From Niastella soli (GTDB lineage: Bacteria; Bacteroidota; Bacteroidia; Chitinophagales; Chitinophagaceae): a DNA stretch of 64,000 nucleotides. The stretch lies in assembly GCF_017742245.1 (NCBI RefSeq), contig NZ_JAGHKO010000001.1:2819061-2883060 (forward strand). Reading direction: 5' to 3'. Shown piece after piece: positions 37,458-47,128 of the stretch (within the stretch, counting starts at the first letter, position 1; every line of letters starts with the position of its first letter). A program made the position numbers and the translations under genes. The notes under the pieces are model-generated. The model was not told the origin of the DNA. It ran no database searches and saw only the letters and a program-made list of their open reading frames with translations.

Positions 37458-38333
37458 TTAGTTCTTATCTATGCAGGCTTTATAAGTATTTTTCATCAAT
37501 GCGGCAATGGTCATTGGGCCAACGCCACCAGGCACCGGCGTGATCCAGGAGCTTTTGGGTGAAACAGAAGCGAACTGCACATCGCCTTTTAAGGAATAAC
37601 CTCTTTTTTTGGTAGCATCTTCAACACGGGTAATGCCTACGTCAATTACAATAGCGCCATCCTTCACCATATCAGCCGTTACAAATTCTGGCTTGCCTAA
37701 GGCTGCTACTATAATATCAGCTTGCAGACACAGCTCCTTTAAATTTTTAGTTGCCGAATGGCAAATGGTTACGGTGCAATTACCAGGGTTGGTATTGGCA
37801 CTGAGCAGTATGCTCATAGGACGGCCTACAATATTACTGCGGCCTATAACTACAGCATGTTTGCCCTTGGTATCTATTTTATAATGTTCCAGCATCAGCA
37901 TAATGCCATGCGGGGTGGCAGGAATAAATGTAGGGAGCCCCTGTACCATTTTTCCCACACTAACAGGATGAAAACCGTCCACATCCTTTGCAGGATCAAT
38001 AGCGTTGATCACTTTTTCATCAGAAATATGTTTAGGCAATGGCAATTGTACCAGAATACCATCCACATCGGGATTGTTGTTCAGTTGTTCAATTGTTTCC
38101 AGCAATTTGAATTCGGTGATGGTGTCTTCAAGGCGAATAAGGGTAGAATGAAATCCGATCTCTTCACAGGTCCTTACTTTTGAACCTACATATGTTTCAC
38201 TGGCTCCGTTGTTTCCAACCAATACGGCGGCCAAATGCGGTACTTTTTTACCTTCTGCTACCAATTGAGCCACTTTTAATTTCAATTCGTCCTTTGTTGC
38301 CTGCGATACAAGCTGCCCGTCTAAAATTTTCAT
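37458..38333 (-). CDS. folD: Bifunctional methylenetetrahydrofolate dehydrogenase / cyclohydrolase
   Basis: From ATG 38333 the protein has 291 residues, typical for Fol[15 protein letters not shown] holds the catalytic lysine, [20 protein letters not shown] binds NADP, and [16 protein letters not shown] is the C-terminal signature. It converts 5,10-methylene-THF to 10-formyl-THF for purine and formyl-Met-tRNA synthesis. A frame extension to 38378 lacks similarity and is not used. It is divergent from the next outer-membrane protein. Confidence 0.97.
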   Translation of the reverse strand: MKILDGQLVSQATKDELKLKVAQLVAEGKKVPHLAAVLVGNNGASETYVGSKVRTCEEIGFHSTLIRLEDTITEFKLLETIEQLNNNPDVDGILVQLPLPKHISDEKVINAIDPAKDVDGFHPVSVGKMVQGLPTFIPATPHGIMLMLEHYKIDTKGKHAVVIGRSNIVGRPMSILLSANTNPGNCTVTICHSATKNLKELCLQADIIVAALGKPEFVTADMVKDGAIVIDVGITRVEDATKKRGYSLKGDVQFASVSPKSSWITPVPGGVGPMTIAALMKNTYKACIDKN

Positions 38334-38440
38334 GGCGCAAAGGTAAAGTACTGCGGTAAGTTGCCCTAACCTGAACAAAGATTTGTTATATCAGTAAAAT
38401 TTATATATGTTTATTGCCTGATTCTGAAAAGCTTACTGTT

Positions 38441-39262
38441 TTGAGAAACCTGTTATTGCCATTATCTCTTATCCCTTGCCTGGCCTTTGGTCAGTCAATA
38501 CATTACTCTCCTGGTACCTTATATACTGGGCTGGGCGCGTACAGTCATCAGTTTACCCAGTCTTTTTCCTTTTTGGCCAATCAGGCTGCGTTGGGTACAA
38601 TTACGAGCACAAGTGCAGGAGTTTATGCCGAACAAAAATATGGGTTAAAGCCATTATCTCTGTATATGGCTACCGCGGCCATGCCCGTTCAGCGGGGTGG
38701 TGTGGGCATGGTCATGCAATACAGTGGGTTTAGCGATTTTAATGAAAGCCAAATAGGGTGTGCCTATGGCAAAGATCTGGGGCGGGTAAGCCTGGGCATC
38801 CAGTGCAATTATAATATGATGCACATTGCCGGTTATGGCAATGATGCGGCCATTGGATTTGAAATCGGCAGCCAGTGGCAGATCAGTTCAACCCTGATCA
38901 CCGGATTTCATCTGGTAAATCCGGTGGGTGGGCACTTTCGCAATCACCGGGATGAGAAGCTGGCGGCGGTTTATCAGTTTGGCGCCGGTTATGAAGTATC
39001 GAAACAATTATTCCTGAGTGCAGAGCTTACTAAAGAGGAGAACCAGCCGGTAAATGTGCAGGCGGGTTTGCAATATGTGTTGTCGCCCGACAGGTTATTT
39101 GTACGCGCGGGTATTACCACCGCCACTACTTCCCCTTATGCCGGTATAGGCTGGCAATGGAAGCATTGCCGCGCCGATGTTTGCGTGCGCTACCATCCTC
39201 AACTGGGACTTTCACCGGGATTGTTGTTGCTATTTTATGGAAAGCAAAAAAGGGAACCGTGA
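38441..39262 (+). CDS. Outer-membrane beta-barrel protein (PorV/PorP-like superfamily)
   Basis: The frame has no ATG in a useful place. TTG at 38441 gives a clean signal peptide (RNLLLPLSLIPCLAFGQ), while TTG at 38414 would add nine residues. The mature part is about 255 residues of amphipathic strands with aromatic ends (for example GVGMVMQYSGFSDFNESQIGCAYGKDLGRVSLGIQCNYNMM), suggesting an outer-membrane barrel of the PorV or PorP/SprF superfamily, used by type IX secretion or fatty-acid uptake. Its stop overlaps the next gene's start (GTGA), so the two are translationally coupled. The family assignment is tentative. Confidence 0.72.
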   Translation: MRNLLLPLSLIPCLAFGQSIHYSPGTLYTGLGAYSHQFTQSFSFLANQAALGTITSTSAGVYAEQKYGLKPLSLYMATAAMPVQRGGVGMVMQYSGFSDFNESQIGCAYGKDLGRVSLGIQCNYNMMHIAGYGNDAAIGFEIGSQWQISSTLITGFHLVNPVGGHFRNHRDEKLAAVYQFGAGYEVSKQLFLSAELTKEENQPVNVQAGLQYVLSPDRLFVRAGITTATTSPYAGIGWQWKHCRADVCVRYHPQLGLSPGLLLLFYGKQKREP

Positions 39263-41331
39263 AATGGTCGTTTGTCATATGGTTGGTTACACAGGGACTA
39301 GTGGTGGCTGCACAGGAGAAGCCAGCTATACCCCTGAATGAACAACAGCTCGAAATGCAGGCCGAGCGCGAAGAAGGGATGACTGAAGATGACAGCCAAT
39401 GGCAGCAACTGGAGTATTTACAAAAGCACCCACTGGATTTAAATACCGCCACTGAAATTGACCTGGAAAATCTGCGCCTGTTGACCGACCTGCAGATCAG
39501 CAATTTTTTACTATACCGAAATTTATTGGGCCCCTTATTGCACGTGAACGAACTACAGGCTGTACCCGCCTGGGATGTGGGCACTATAAAGCGGTTATTG
39601 CCCTATGTTACCATAAGTGATCAAAAAAGCATTATTGAAAAGCTGGGCGAACGGCTCCGGCATGGTGAGCAAACCCTTTTATTACGGGTAGCAAAAACCG
39701 TAAATACTTCCAGTGACGCCCTAAAAGCCACCGACAGCTATCTGGGAAGTGCAGTGGCCGTAATGACCCGGTATAAATACAAATATAAAAACCTGTTGCA
39801 ATTGGGTATGACCGGTGATAAAGATGCTGGCGAGCAATTTTTTAAAGGCACCCAAAAAAACGGCTTCGATTTTTATTCTTTCCATTTATTTGCCCGCAAC
39901 CTGGGGCGTATTCAATCGCTGGCTCTTGGTGATTTTACTGTGGAGTTAGGGCAGGGGTTAATTCAATGGCAGGGTATGGCATTTAAAAAAAGCGCTGATG
40001 TATTGGGGATAAAACGGCAGGGCGCCCCCTTGCAACCTTATAATTCCGCCGGGGAATACAATTTTCACCGAGGCGTTGGCGTCACCTTACAAAAGAATCA
40101 AATGCAGTTTACTGCATTCGGCTCAATCAGAAAATTAAATACCAACCTGGTATCGGACAGCTTTTTGAATTCGCTTGAATATATTTCTTCTATAATAACA
40201 ACCGGGTATCATCGAACACTGGCCGAACTGAATGACCGAAATAATGTGCAATGCCTGACTACGGGAGCGGCCCTGAAACTGGCAAATAACAAGTCGCATG
40301 TTGGGATAAATGCTGTTCAATATCATTTATCGAAACCCCTGCAACCGGGTGTGGCGGTGTATGATCAGTTTGCCATTAATGGACAGTACTGGAGTAATTA
40401 TAGTTTCGATTATAGTTATACTTTCCATAATATGCACGTGTATGGCGAGGTGGCGGTTGATAAATTATTGAACCGCGCCATGATACATGGTTTGTTAGCC
40501 AGCCTGGACCCTAAAGTAGATCTGGCAATCGTGTATCGCAACATTGGTCCCCGGTATCAATCGCTTTTTAGCAATGCTTTTACCGAAAACAGTTTGCCGG
40601 TTAATGAAAAGGGGTGTTATGCCGGGTTGTCCATCAGACCGGTTGTTGGCTGGAAGCTGGATGTATATATGGATGTTTTCAGGTTTCCCTGGTTAAAATA
40701 CCAGGTGAATGCGCCATCTGGTGGTCATGAATATTTGGTGCAGCTTGCTTATACGCCCAGCAAATACGTAGAAATATACACCCGCTTCAGGCAGGAAACA
40801 AAATCGATGAATGAGGTCGATCCCTTACCGGGTATTTCGCCGGTAGTACCAGTAACCCGGTTAAACTGGCGCACTCATATTAGTTATCGATTAAATAAAA
40901 CGGTTGAATTGCGAAGCCGGGTAGAAACTGTTTGGGTTACCCGTAACAAAAAACAACCCGAAACGGGTTTTCTTTTTTACACCGATGTGCATGTTAAGCC
41001 TGCATTCAAACCATTTTTCTTTAGTGCGCGGGCTCAATATGTAGAAACGGATAGCTACAATAGTCGCCTATACGCTTTTGAAAATACCGTATTATATAAT
41101 TTTTCCATCCCACCGCTATTTGATAAGGTATTTCGCTACATAGTAAATGTTAATTACCGGTTAACGAACCGGTCTGCAATGCAACCGCCTAAAAAAATAA
41201 GTTGTCTTTTTTCTTTTTCTGTGGCGCAATCACTATTTCCATCAACAAAAGAAGAGGCGGCAATGAAATCGGGAACCGAAGCGTACAACAGATTTGATAC
41301 CAAACTGCAAGTTATTTTAACAAGGCGATGA
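39259..41331 (+). CDS. Helix-hairpin-helix outer-membrane beta-barrel protein
   Basis: The likely start is a GTG at 39259 that overlaps the previous stop by 4 bp (GTGA). This yields 690 residues with a signal peptide (KWSFVIWLVTQGLVVAAQ). Residues about 58-117 (HPLDLNTATEIDLENLRLLTD... GPLLHVNELQAV) are a ComEA-type helix-hairpin-helix region. The glycines of the DNA-binding hairpins (GxG) are not kept. The remaining 550 residues are beta-strand rich with many aromatic, alternating strands, as in an outer-membrane barrel. Proteins of this layout are widespread in Bacteroidota but unassigned. The longer frame starting at 39157 lies inside the previous gene and is not used. Confidence 0.8.
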   Translation: MKWSFVIWLVTQGLVVAAQEKPAIPLNEQQLEMQAEREEGMTEDDSQWQQLEYLQKHPLDLNTATEIDLENLRLLTDLQISNFLLYRNLLGPLLHVNELQAVPAWDVGTIKRLLPYVTISDQKSIIEKLGERLRHGEQTLLLRVAKTVNTSSDALKATDSYLGSAVAVMTRYKYKYKNLLQLGMTGDKDAGEQFFKGTQKNGFDFYSFHLFARNLGRIQSLALGDFTVELGQGLIQWQGMAFKKSADVLGIKRQGAPLQPYNSAGEYNFHRGVGVTLQKNQMQFTAFGSIRKLNTNLVSDSFLNSLEYISSIITTGYHRTLAELNDRNNVQCLTTGAALKLANNKSHVGINAVQYHLSKPLQPGVAVYDQFAINGQYWSNYSFDYSYTFHNMHVYGEVAVDKLLNRAMIHGLLASLDPKVDLAIVYRNIGPRYQSLFSNAFTENSLPVNEKGCYAGLSIRPVVGWKLDVYMDVFRFPWLKYQVNAPSGGHEYLVQLAYTPSKYVEIYTRFRQETKSMNEVDPLPGISPVVPVTRLNWRTHISYRLNKTVELRSRVETVWVTRNKKQPETGFLFYTDVHVKPAFKPFFFSARAQYVETDSYNSRLYAFENTVLYNFSIPPLFDKVFRYIVNVNYRLTNRSAMQPPKKISCLFSFSVAQSLFPSTKEEAAMKSGTEAYNRFDTKLQVILTRR

Positions 41332-41760
41332 ACAATTAGTTTGCCTGTTTGTATCAGGACCGTTAACAATAAAATTAAAATTCAATTAAAGCGGTAATTA
41401 AATTCGGTTATACATAATCCCAAATCATATAAATTTGCCGCCTTGTTAATTAGGATTCTGTTAAGTTTTCATGACATAACAGAAACTGTTCACGTTTTTT
41501 TTAGATCTATTGCTAACTGGTGAAGTTTAGAAATACCGAGGGTGGCTGCATGTAACTCAACACGGATGCGGGTTGAAGCACGATCGTCACATCACAAAGT
41601 TTTCTTGAAGCGAAATTATCTATGCTGCTAGTTTGCAGCATTTGAAGAAATCGTTTTGTCTACCGGTTAGATAAAAACTATTTTATTAACGAATGAATTA
41701 AAAAAAGTTTTCAGTCTTTAGTTTTTCAGGTTTATTTATTTTAAAAAATCTACAAGTCTC
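41332..41760. other. 429 bp upstream region of the first SusCD locus
   Basis: No gene is seen. A -7-like TAAATTTG (41430-41437) would give a leader of about 315 nt, but it lacks a convincing -33 TTG. The leader would include an inverted repeat CTGTTA/TAACAG (41458-41482), a GC-rich segment (41540-41590) and a perfect hairpin ATGCTGC-TAGTTT-GCAGCAT (41622-41641). This could be a structured 5' UTR. Confidence 0.5.
41622..41641 (+). promoter_or_regulatory. Leader hairpin upstream of SusC1
   Basis: ATGCTGC-TAGTTT-GCAGCAT is a perfect 7 bp-stem hairpin 120 bp before the SusC ATG. It may be part of a regulatory leader; no known riboswitch class was recognised. Confidence 0.5.
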
Positions 41761-44700
41761 ATGAGAAAAATTGTATCGTTGGCAGCGATGCTTCTTGCTT
41801 GCGTTGCCATAAGCTTTGGTCAAACCCACACTGTGACCGGAGTAATTAAAGATGCGCAGGGAAACCCGATTCCATTCGCCTCTGTAAAAGTTAAAGGAAC
41901 TTCTTCTGGTGTTGCCGCCGATAAAGATGGCAAATTCACAATCAACATTCCCGATGCAGGAGCCAAACTGGTAGTATCTGGTGCAGGCTACCAGGATTAT
42001 GAGGTTTCTGCAGGCTCTCAAACAAACATTACGGTATCCTTAACGGAAAAAGATAACTTGAAAGAAGTGGTTGTAACCGCTTTAGGACAGGTTAAAAGCA
42101 AAGCCAAAGTTGGTTATTCTACCTCCACTTTTGGATCAGAGAATATCAACCGTTCGGCGCCGTTAGGGGCTTTGGATGGATTACAGGGAAAGATCGCTGG
42201 TGCAGATATCTCTACTGTAAGCGGAACGCCTGGTTCTTCTACCAAGGTGGTTTTGCGCGGTTATGGAGTTATTTCAGGCGGTAATAACCAACCGTTATAT
42301 GTTATTGATGGTGTGCCTTTGTCGGATGCCAGACAGGCTTCTGGTGGCGATGGAAAATACGACTATGGTAACGGATTGAACTATGTGAACCCCAATGATA
42401 TTGAAAGTATAACAGTACTTAAGGGTACAGCCGCTTCTGCCTTATATGGCTCTCAGGCAAAGAACGGTGCTATCATGATCACCACTAAAAAAGGTAAGGC
42501 TGGAAAATTGAAAGTTGACGTTACCAGCACTTATAACGTAAGCCAGGTTGGCAAAACCCCCGACTTCCAAAAAGATTTTGGTCAGGGTTGGGACGGTACA
42601 TTCATTTTGTCTGAAAACGGAAGCTGGGGTCCACGTCTTGATGGAAAAACCCGCTTATGGGGTTCTATTGTAGACAATTCGCAGCTTTTAAAGCCTTATT
42701 CATACCACGATAATATCAAGGACTTTTATGATTGGGGTAATGAATCAAATAACACGGTATCATTATCTGGTGGAAATGAGACTAACAAGTTCTATTTCTC
42801 TTATGGTAATGTATTCAGCGATGGTATCATTCCTACAAAAGCTGACTACCTCGAGCGTCACACGCTGTCATTCCGCAGCAATTCAACCTATAATAAATTC
42901 ACCCTTAATACGTCTATCAACTATGTTAACAGACGTATGAATGCAGTGGCTACCAACTCGGTTTCTGGGGTTGGATCTTCTTTATTTGAAGATGTTTTAC
43001 AAATTCCGGTTGATATTCCGATCGAGGATTTTAAAAACTACAAGAACAAGTTCTTTAATGTAGATAACTATTTTACTCCATATGCCGAGAACCCATACTA
43101 TGGTTTAAACGAAAATGGAAGTAAACAAAATGCTGACCGGATCTTCGGTAACGTGAACCTGGGATATAAATTTACTGACTGGTTAGCTGCTGAATTTATT
43201 TTTGGGGGTGACTTTTCCAACTCCCGTACCGGCATTCACAATGCGGTAAATGCACCTTCAGCTGGTAGCTGGAACGATGGCGCCAATGTGGAAGGGTCAA
43301 AAAGACAGGCAGACATTGGTTCATACCAGGAGTTAAGTAATTATGATGGGTCTATCAACGGAATGTTTAACCTGAAATTCAATAAAGACCTGAACAATGA
43401 CTTTAACCTGGAAGCAATTGCCGGTACAGCCTACAACCAATCACAATCAAGAGAAGTATCTGCTAAAATTGAAGGTCTTACTATTCCCGGTTTCTATAAT
43501 TTGAGCAATTCAAACAACCCGCCCACTGCTACCAATTCAACAACCAGTAAACGACTGATTGGTGCTTATGCACAGGCTACTGTGGGTTACCGGAACCAGT
43601 TATTTTTAACGCTTAATGCCAGAAACGACTGGTCTTCTACATTGCCCGTCAACAATAACAGTTTCTTCTATCCCGGTGCTAACGTTTCATGGGTTGCTTC
43701 ACAAACCCTGCATCTGGAAACAACGCCTATATCATTGTTGAAATTCAGAGCAGCTTATGGTAAAACAGGTTCTGATGCACCGGTTTACCTGGTTTATAAT
43801 ACACTAACTCCCGGTAAAGTTGATCTGGGCTTTGGTGATGTTACCTTCCCTTTCAATGGCGTGGCTGGATATTCACTTGATAACACCATCCATAACCTGA
43901 ACCTTAAGCCCGTTATTACCAATGAGGCTGAGTTCGGTGCTGAGATCAGGGCGTTAAAGAACCGGATTGGGTTGGATGTAGTTTATTACGACAAACGTAC
44001 AGATGGCCAGATCTTTACAGTTCCGGTTGCTCCTTCCACAGGTTATACCGGTTATGTACAAAACCTGGGGTTGGTTAGCAATAAAGGTATTGAGTTAACA
44101 TTTGATGCGACCCCGATCAAAAACAGAAACTTTACCTGGGCTGTGAATTACACATTTGCCCGCAACCGCAGTAAAGTAGAGAATTTGAATGGTGGGCCTA
44201 ACAAAGTGCAACTGCAAACTGCATATGAAGCAGAATTTGATGCCATTCCCGGAAAACCATTGGGTGTATTCCTGGCTCCAGTGCCCATGTACACTGCTGA
44301 TGGTAAGATCATAGTTGATAGTGTAACCGGAATTCCTGTGGCTGCACCAGACAAGGCCGAGTATGGTACTTCACAGCGTGATTTTATGATGGGTTTGCAA
44401 AATACCTTTACCTATAAGGATTTTTCATTAGGATTCTCTTTGGACTATCGCAAAGGTGGTATGTTTTACAGTGGTACAGCCGACCTGACACTGTTTACCG
44501 GAAATGCCCTGGCAACTGCCTATAATGATCGTAATCCGTTTGTTGTGCCTAATTCAGTGTATAAAGTAACTGATGGTTCTGGTAAGACAACATATGCTGA
44601 AAATACCAAGCCGGTAGATCAGGCGCATATCGATGATTATTATTATCCTACTACTAACAAAGCGCTGGCATATTCTCAGCGGATCATTGACAGGTCTTTC

Positions 44701-44943
44701 CTCAAAATGAGAGACGTTACCCTTACTTATCGTTTACCTCGTGAGATTTCGTCAAAGATTAAATCTGAGAATCTGTCATTGACAGTATACGGAAGGAATT
44801 TCATGCTCTGGACTCCAAAATCGAACAGATACATCGATCCGGAGGTTACCAACTATGGTAACGATTTACAGAGTGAATTTGGTGAGTTTAGAACAGGCCC
44901 CAGTTTAAAACAATACGGGGTTACACTGCGTGCAACTTTTTAA
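41761..44943 (+). CDS. SusC/RagA family TonB-linked outer-membrane protein (locus 1)
   Basis: The 1060-residue protein has a signal peptide (MRKIVSLAAMLLACVAISFGQ), an N-terminal carboxypeptidase regulatory-like domain (about 24-95: VTGVIKDAQGNPIPFASVKVKGTSSG), the SusC TonB-box region (KEVVVTALGQ), the plug (GALDGLQGKIAGADIS, LRGYGVISGGNNQPLYVIDGVPL, VLKGTAASALYGSQAKNGAIMITTK), and a 22-strand barrel ending in the aromatic TF. It imports a ligand captured by the SusD partner. SusD follows 24 bp downstream, and the next two genes encode accessory lipoproteins. Confidence 0.97.
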   Translation: MRKIVSLAAMLLACVAISFGQTHTVTGVIKDAQGNPIPFASVKVKGTSSGVAADKDGKFTINIPDAGAKLVVSGAGYQDYEVSAGSQTNITVSLTEKDNLKEVVVTALGQVKSKAKVGYSTSTFGSENINRSAPLGALDGLQGKIAGADISTVSGTPGSSTKVVLRGYGVISGGNNQPLYVIDGVPLSDARQASGGDGKYDYGNGLNYVNPNDIESITVLKGTAASALYGSQAKNGAIMITTKKGKAGKLKVDVTSTYNVSQVGKTPDFQKDFGQGWDGTFILSENGSWGPRLDGKTRLWGSIVDNSQLLKPYSYHDNIKDFYDWGNESNNTVSLSGGNETNKFYFSYGNVFSDGIIPTKADYLERHTLSFRSNSTYNKFTLNTSINYVNRRMNAVATNSVSGVGSSLFEDVLQIPVDIPIEDFKNYKNKFFNVDNYFTPYAENPYYGLNENGSKQNADRIFGNVNLGYKFTDWLAAEFIFGGDFSNSRTGIHNAVNAPSAGSWNDGANVEGSKRQADIGSYQELSNYDGSINGMFNLKFNKDLNNDFNLEAIAGTAYNQSQSREVSAKIEGLTIPGFYNLSNSNNPPTATNSTTSKRLIGAYAQATVGYRNQLFLTLNARNDWSSTLPVNNNSFFYPGANVSWVASQTLHLETTPISLLKFRAAYGKTGSDAPVYLVYNTLTPGKVDLGFGDVTFPFNGVAGYSLDNTIHNLNLKPVITNEAEFGAEIRALKNRIGLDVVYYDKRTDGQIFTVPVAPSTGYTGYVQNLGLVSNKGIELTFDATPIKNRNFTWAVNYTFARNRSKVENLNGGPNKVQLQTAYEAEFDAIPGKPLGVFLAPVPMYTADGKIIVDSVTGIPVAAPDKAEYGTSQRDFMMGLQNTFTYKDFSLGFSLDYRKGGMFYSGTADLTLFTGNALATAYNDRNPFVVPNSVYKVTDGSGKTTYAENTKPVDQAHIDDYYYPTTNKALAYSQRIIDRSFLKMRDVTLTYRLPREISSKIKSENLSLTVYGRNFMLWTPKSNRYIDPEVTNYGNDLQSEFGEFRTGPSLKQYGVTLRATF

Positions 44944-44967
44944 AATGAATTCCAAAATCATTAATTA

Positions 44968-46437
44968 ATGAAGTTTACAATGAAAAAGTTTCTCTTTATA
45001 ATAACAGGTAGCGTTATCATTTTTTCAAGCTGTAAGCGCCAGCTTGATATCAACAGGGATCCCAGTAAGCCTGACTTGTCTCAGGGAAGCCCTTCGCTGG
45101 TCTTCCCGGTGGCTGTAATGTCATCTGCCGGTAGAATTGGCGGTGATCTTACTATTCTGGGTGGAATTTGGTCAGAATATTATACCCAGGCTTACTCCAG
45201 TAACCAGTATAAAACAATTGATGCCTATAATTTGCAGAACACCGACTATAACGGTGCTTATACGGAACTGTATTCCGGTGCAATTAATGATTATCAGTAT
45301 GTGCTGGATAAATCTAATGCCAGTGGCGACTGGAATTACTTCCTGATGGCAACCGTTATGAAGGCTTACACCGTTGAGGTGCTGGCAGATCTGTACGATA
45401 AAGTTCCTTATAGCCAGGCTTCACTGGGAACTACCAATTTAAATCCTGCTTTTGATGATGGCTATACTATTTATACTGATCTGTTAAAGAAGATCGATGA
45501 AGCGTTGGGTAAAGACTTTGCAGCAAAAACCAATACCCCTCCTGGTGCTAATGACCTGATCTTCGGTGGCGATATAAGCAAATGGAAAAAGTTTGCCAAT
45601 ACATTGAAATTAAAAATGTATTTGCGGATGGTAAATGCCAAACCAGCTGAGGCGGAAGCAGGTATTAAAAAACTGTACAGCGATGGGGCTGCATTTTTGG
45701 ATGTTAACGCCGCTGTTACCGGATATACCGAAACACCCGACAAACAAAACCCCTTTTACGCCTATAACATTCAACGGTTGAATGTGGGTACTAACCTTCG
45801 GGCCAGCAGAACTTTCACTTCCTGGTTGGCGGCCAATGGTGATCCCCGTAGTGAAGCTTACTTTGGAGTTGCTGCACCAACTGCTATGCACCAGGGCGAC
45901 TATACCAGTACAGATCCCAGCTATGGTACAACAGCTGTATTTGTTCAGAGTGCTACAGATCCTGTAGAGTTTATCTCTTTGGCTGAATCCTATTTTATGC
46001 AAGCTGAAGCCCGCGAGCGTTATTTTGGCGGTGTTGACGCACAGACCTTGTACAATGACGGAGTATTGGCTGCGTTTGATGCGGTTGGGAATGATGGTAG
46101 CACATTCGTTGCTCCCGGTGGAAAATATGCCTATCCGGTTGCCGGCACATTAGAGCAAAAAATAGAAGCCATTATAGTTCAAAAATGGGCTTCCCTGCCT
46201 TTTGGCAGTCATTCGCTGGAAGCATTTTTTGAAAGGAACAGAACGGGTTATCCCAAATCAAGTACTGTTTATTCTACAGACCTTAATTATATCCCCGGTC
46301 AACTGGTGTATTCAAAAAATGGTGTAACAGGCGGTAAGTTCCCAAAAAGACTGGTATTCCCTGATGTTGAAAGATCAAGAAATACAAGCACCCCTGCTGA
46401 AGTACCACTTACAACACCCGTTTGGTGGGCGAAATAA
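44968..46437 (+). CDS. SusD/RagB family lipoprotein (locus 1)
   Basis: The 489-residue protein has a lipoprotein signal (KKFLFIITGSVIIFSSCKRQ); ATG 44980 is an alternative start. The sequence keeps SusD-like features: DINRDPSKPD just after the lipobox, helical TPR-like parts, and the C-terminal block ERNRTGYPKSS. It belongs to the SusD-like family that also includes peptide-binding members. It caps the SusC barrel and binds ligand at the cell surface. Confidence 0.95.
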   Translation: MKFTMKKFLFIITGSVIIFSSCKRQLDINRDPSKPDLSQGSPSLVFPVAVMSSAGRIGGDLTILGGIWSEYYTQAYSSNQYKTIDAYNLQNTDYNGAYTELYSGAINDYQYVLDKSNASGDWNYFLMATVMKAYTVEVLADLYDKVPYSQASLGTTNLNPAFDDGYTIYTDLLKKIDEALGKDFAAKTNTPPGANDLIFGGDISKWKKFANTLKLKMYLRMVNAKPAEAEAGIKKLYSDGAAFLDVNAAVTGYTETPDKQNPFYAYNIQRLNVGTNLRASRTFTSWLAANGDPRSEAYFGVAAPTAMHQGDYTSTDPSYGTTAVFVQSATDPVEFISLAESYFMQAEARERYFGGVDAQTLYNDGVLAAFDAVGNDGSTFVAPGGKYAYPVAGTLEQKIEAIIVQKWASLPFGSHSLEAFFERNRTGYPKSSTVYSTDLNYIPGQLVYSKNGVTGGKFPKRLVFPDVERSRNTSTPAEVPLTTPVWWAK

Positions 46438-46454
46438 TTTTGTTCAAGTAATAA

Positions 46455-47102
46455 ATGAAAATAACAATGAAATATATTATTCCAATATTAATAGTGCTTT
46501 TTGCAGTTACCGGCTGTAACAAAGACGACAATTTTGTTGCTAACGACGAGCAGGTGGCTTCTTCAAAGGTTACTTATTTTGCGCTCATCACAATGAAAGG
46601 CGATAAGTATATGTCCCTGGTTAAAGGCGATACCTATACCGACCCTGGTGCAACGGCTACAGAAAAAGGAGCGCCCATTTCAGTAACTACCTCAGGAAAA
46701 GTGGATACCAACGTGCCAGGATTGTACACCGTTACCTATACTGCTATAAATAAAGATGGTTTTGCGGCTACTAAATCAAGGACCGTGGTTGTTTTAAGCG
46801 GACATGAGGCGCCGGGTGTTGATGTTTCAGGTACTTATAAATATGTAGGGGGCGATTTTGAAGCAACTGTTGAAAAAGTTGCCGAAGGACTGTACACCAT
46901 GGATAACTTCTATGGCCCTACCACAATCGCCTGCGTATTTACAACGCTGGATGGTTTAACTGTTGAGATCCCTGAACAAACAACCGGATATGGCCCTGTT
47001 TATGGTGCCGGTACAATATCCCTGACAGGCAAAATGAGTATAAAATTTGATCTGCCCAAACAAGGCATTTATAACAAAGCTCGTTCCTGGCAACTGCAAT
47101 AA
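46455..47102 (+). CDS. Surface lipoprotein with Ig-like DUF5011-type domain (BT_2262-like)
   Basis: The 215-residue protein has a lipoprotein signal (MKYIIPILIVLFAVTGCNKD). Residues about 55-115 (MSLVKGDTYTDPGATATEKG... VNVPGLYTVTYTAINKDGF) are an immunoglobulin-like DUF5011 type. The C-terminal half (VSGTYKYVGGDFEATVEKVAEGLYTMDNFYG) resembles the domain of the Bacteroides thetaiotaomicron protein BT_2262, an accessory lipoprotein of a SusCD peptide importer. It is 18 bp after SusD. The similarity is recalled, not computed. Confidence 0.82.
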   Translation: MKITMKYIIPILIVLFAVTGCNKDDNFVANDEQVASSKVTYFALITMKGDKYMSLVKGDTYTDPGATATEKGAPISVTTSGKVDTNVPGLYTVTYTAINKDGFAATKSRTVVVLSGHEAPGVDVSGTYKYVGGDFEATVEKVAEGLYTMDNFYGPTTIACVFTTLDGLTVEIPEQTTGYGPVYGAGTISLTGKMSIKFDLPKQGIYNKARSWQLQ

Positions 47103-47128
47103 TTCGCCGAACCACTAAAAAATTAATT

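Noticed and set aside
38375-38440. Earlier start of the PorV-like gene
   Set aside because: The frame is open to 38375 but holds only TTG/ATT codons; the TTG at 38441 fits the signal peptide best.
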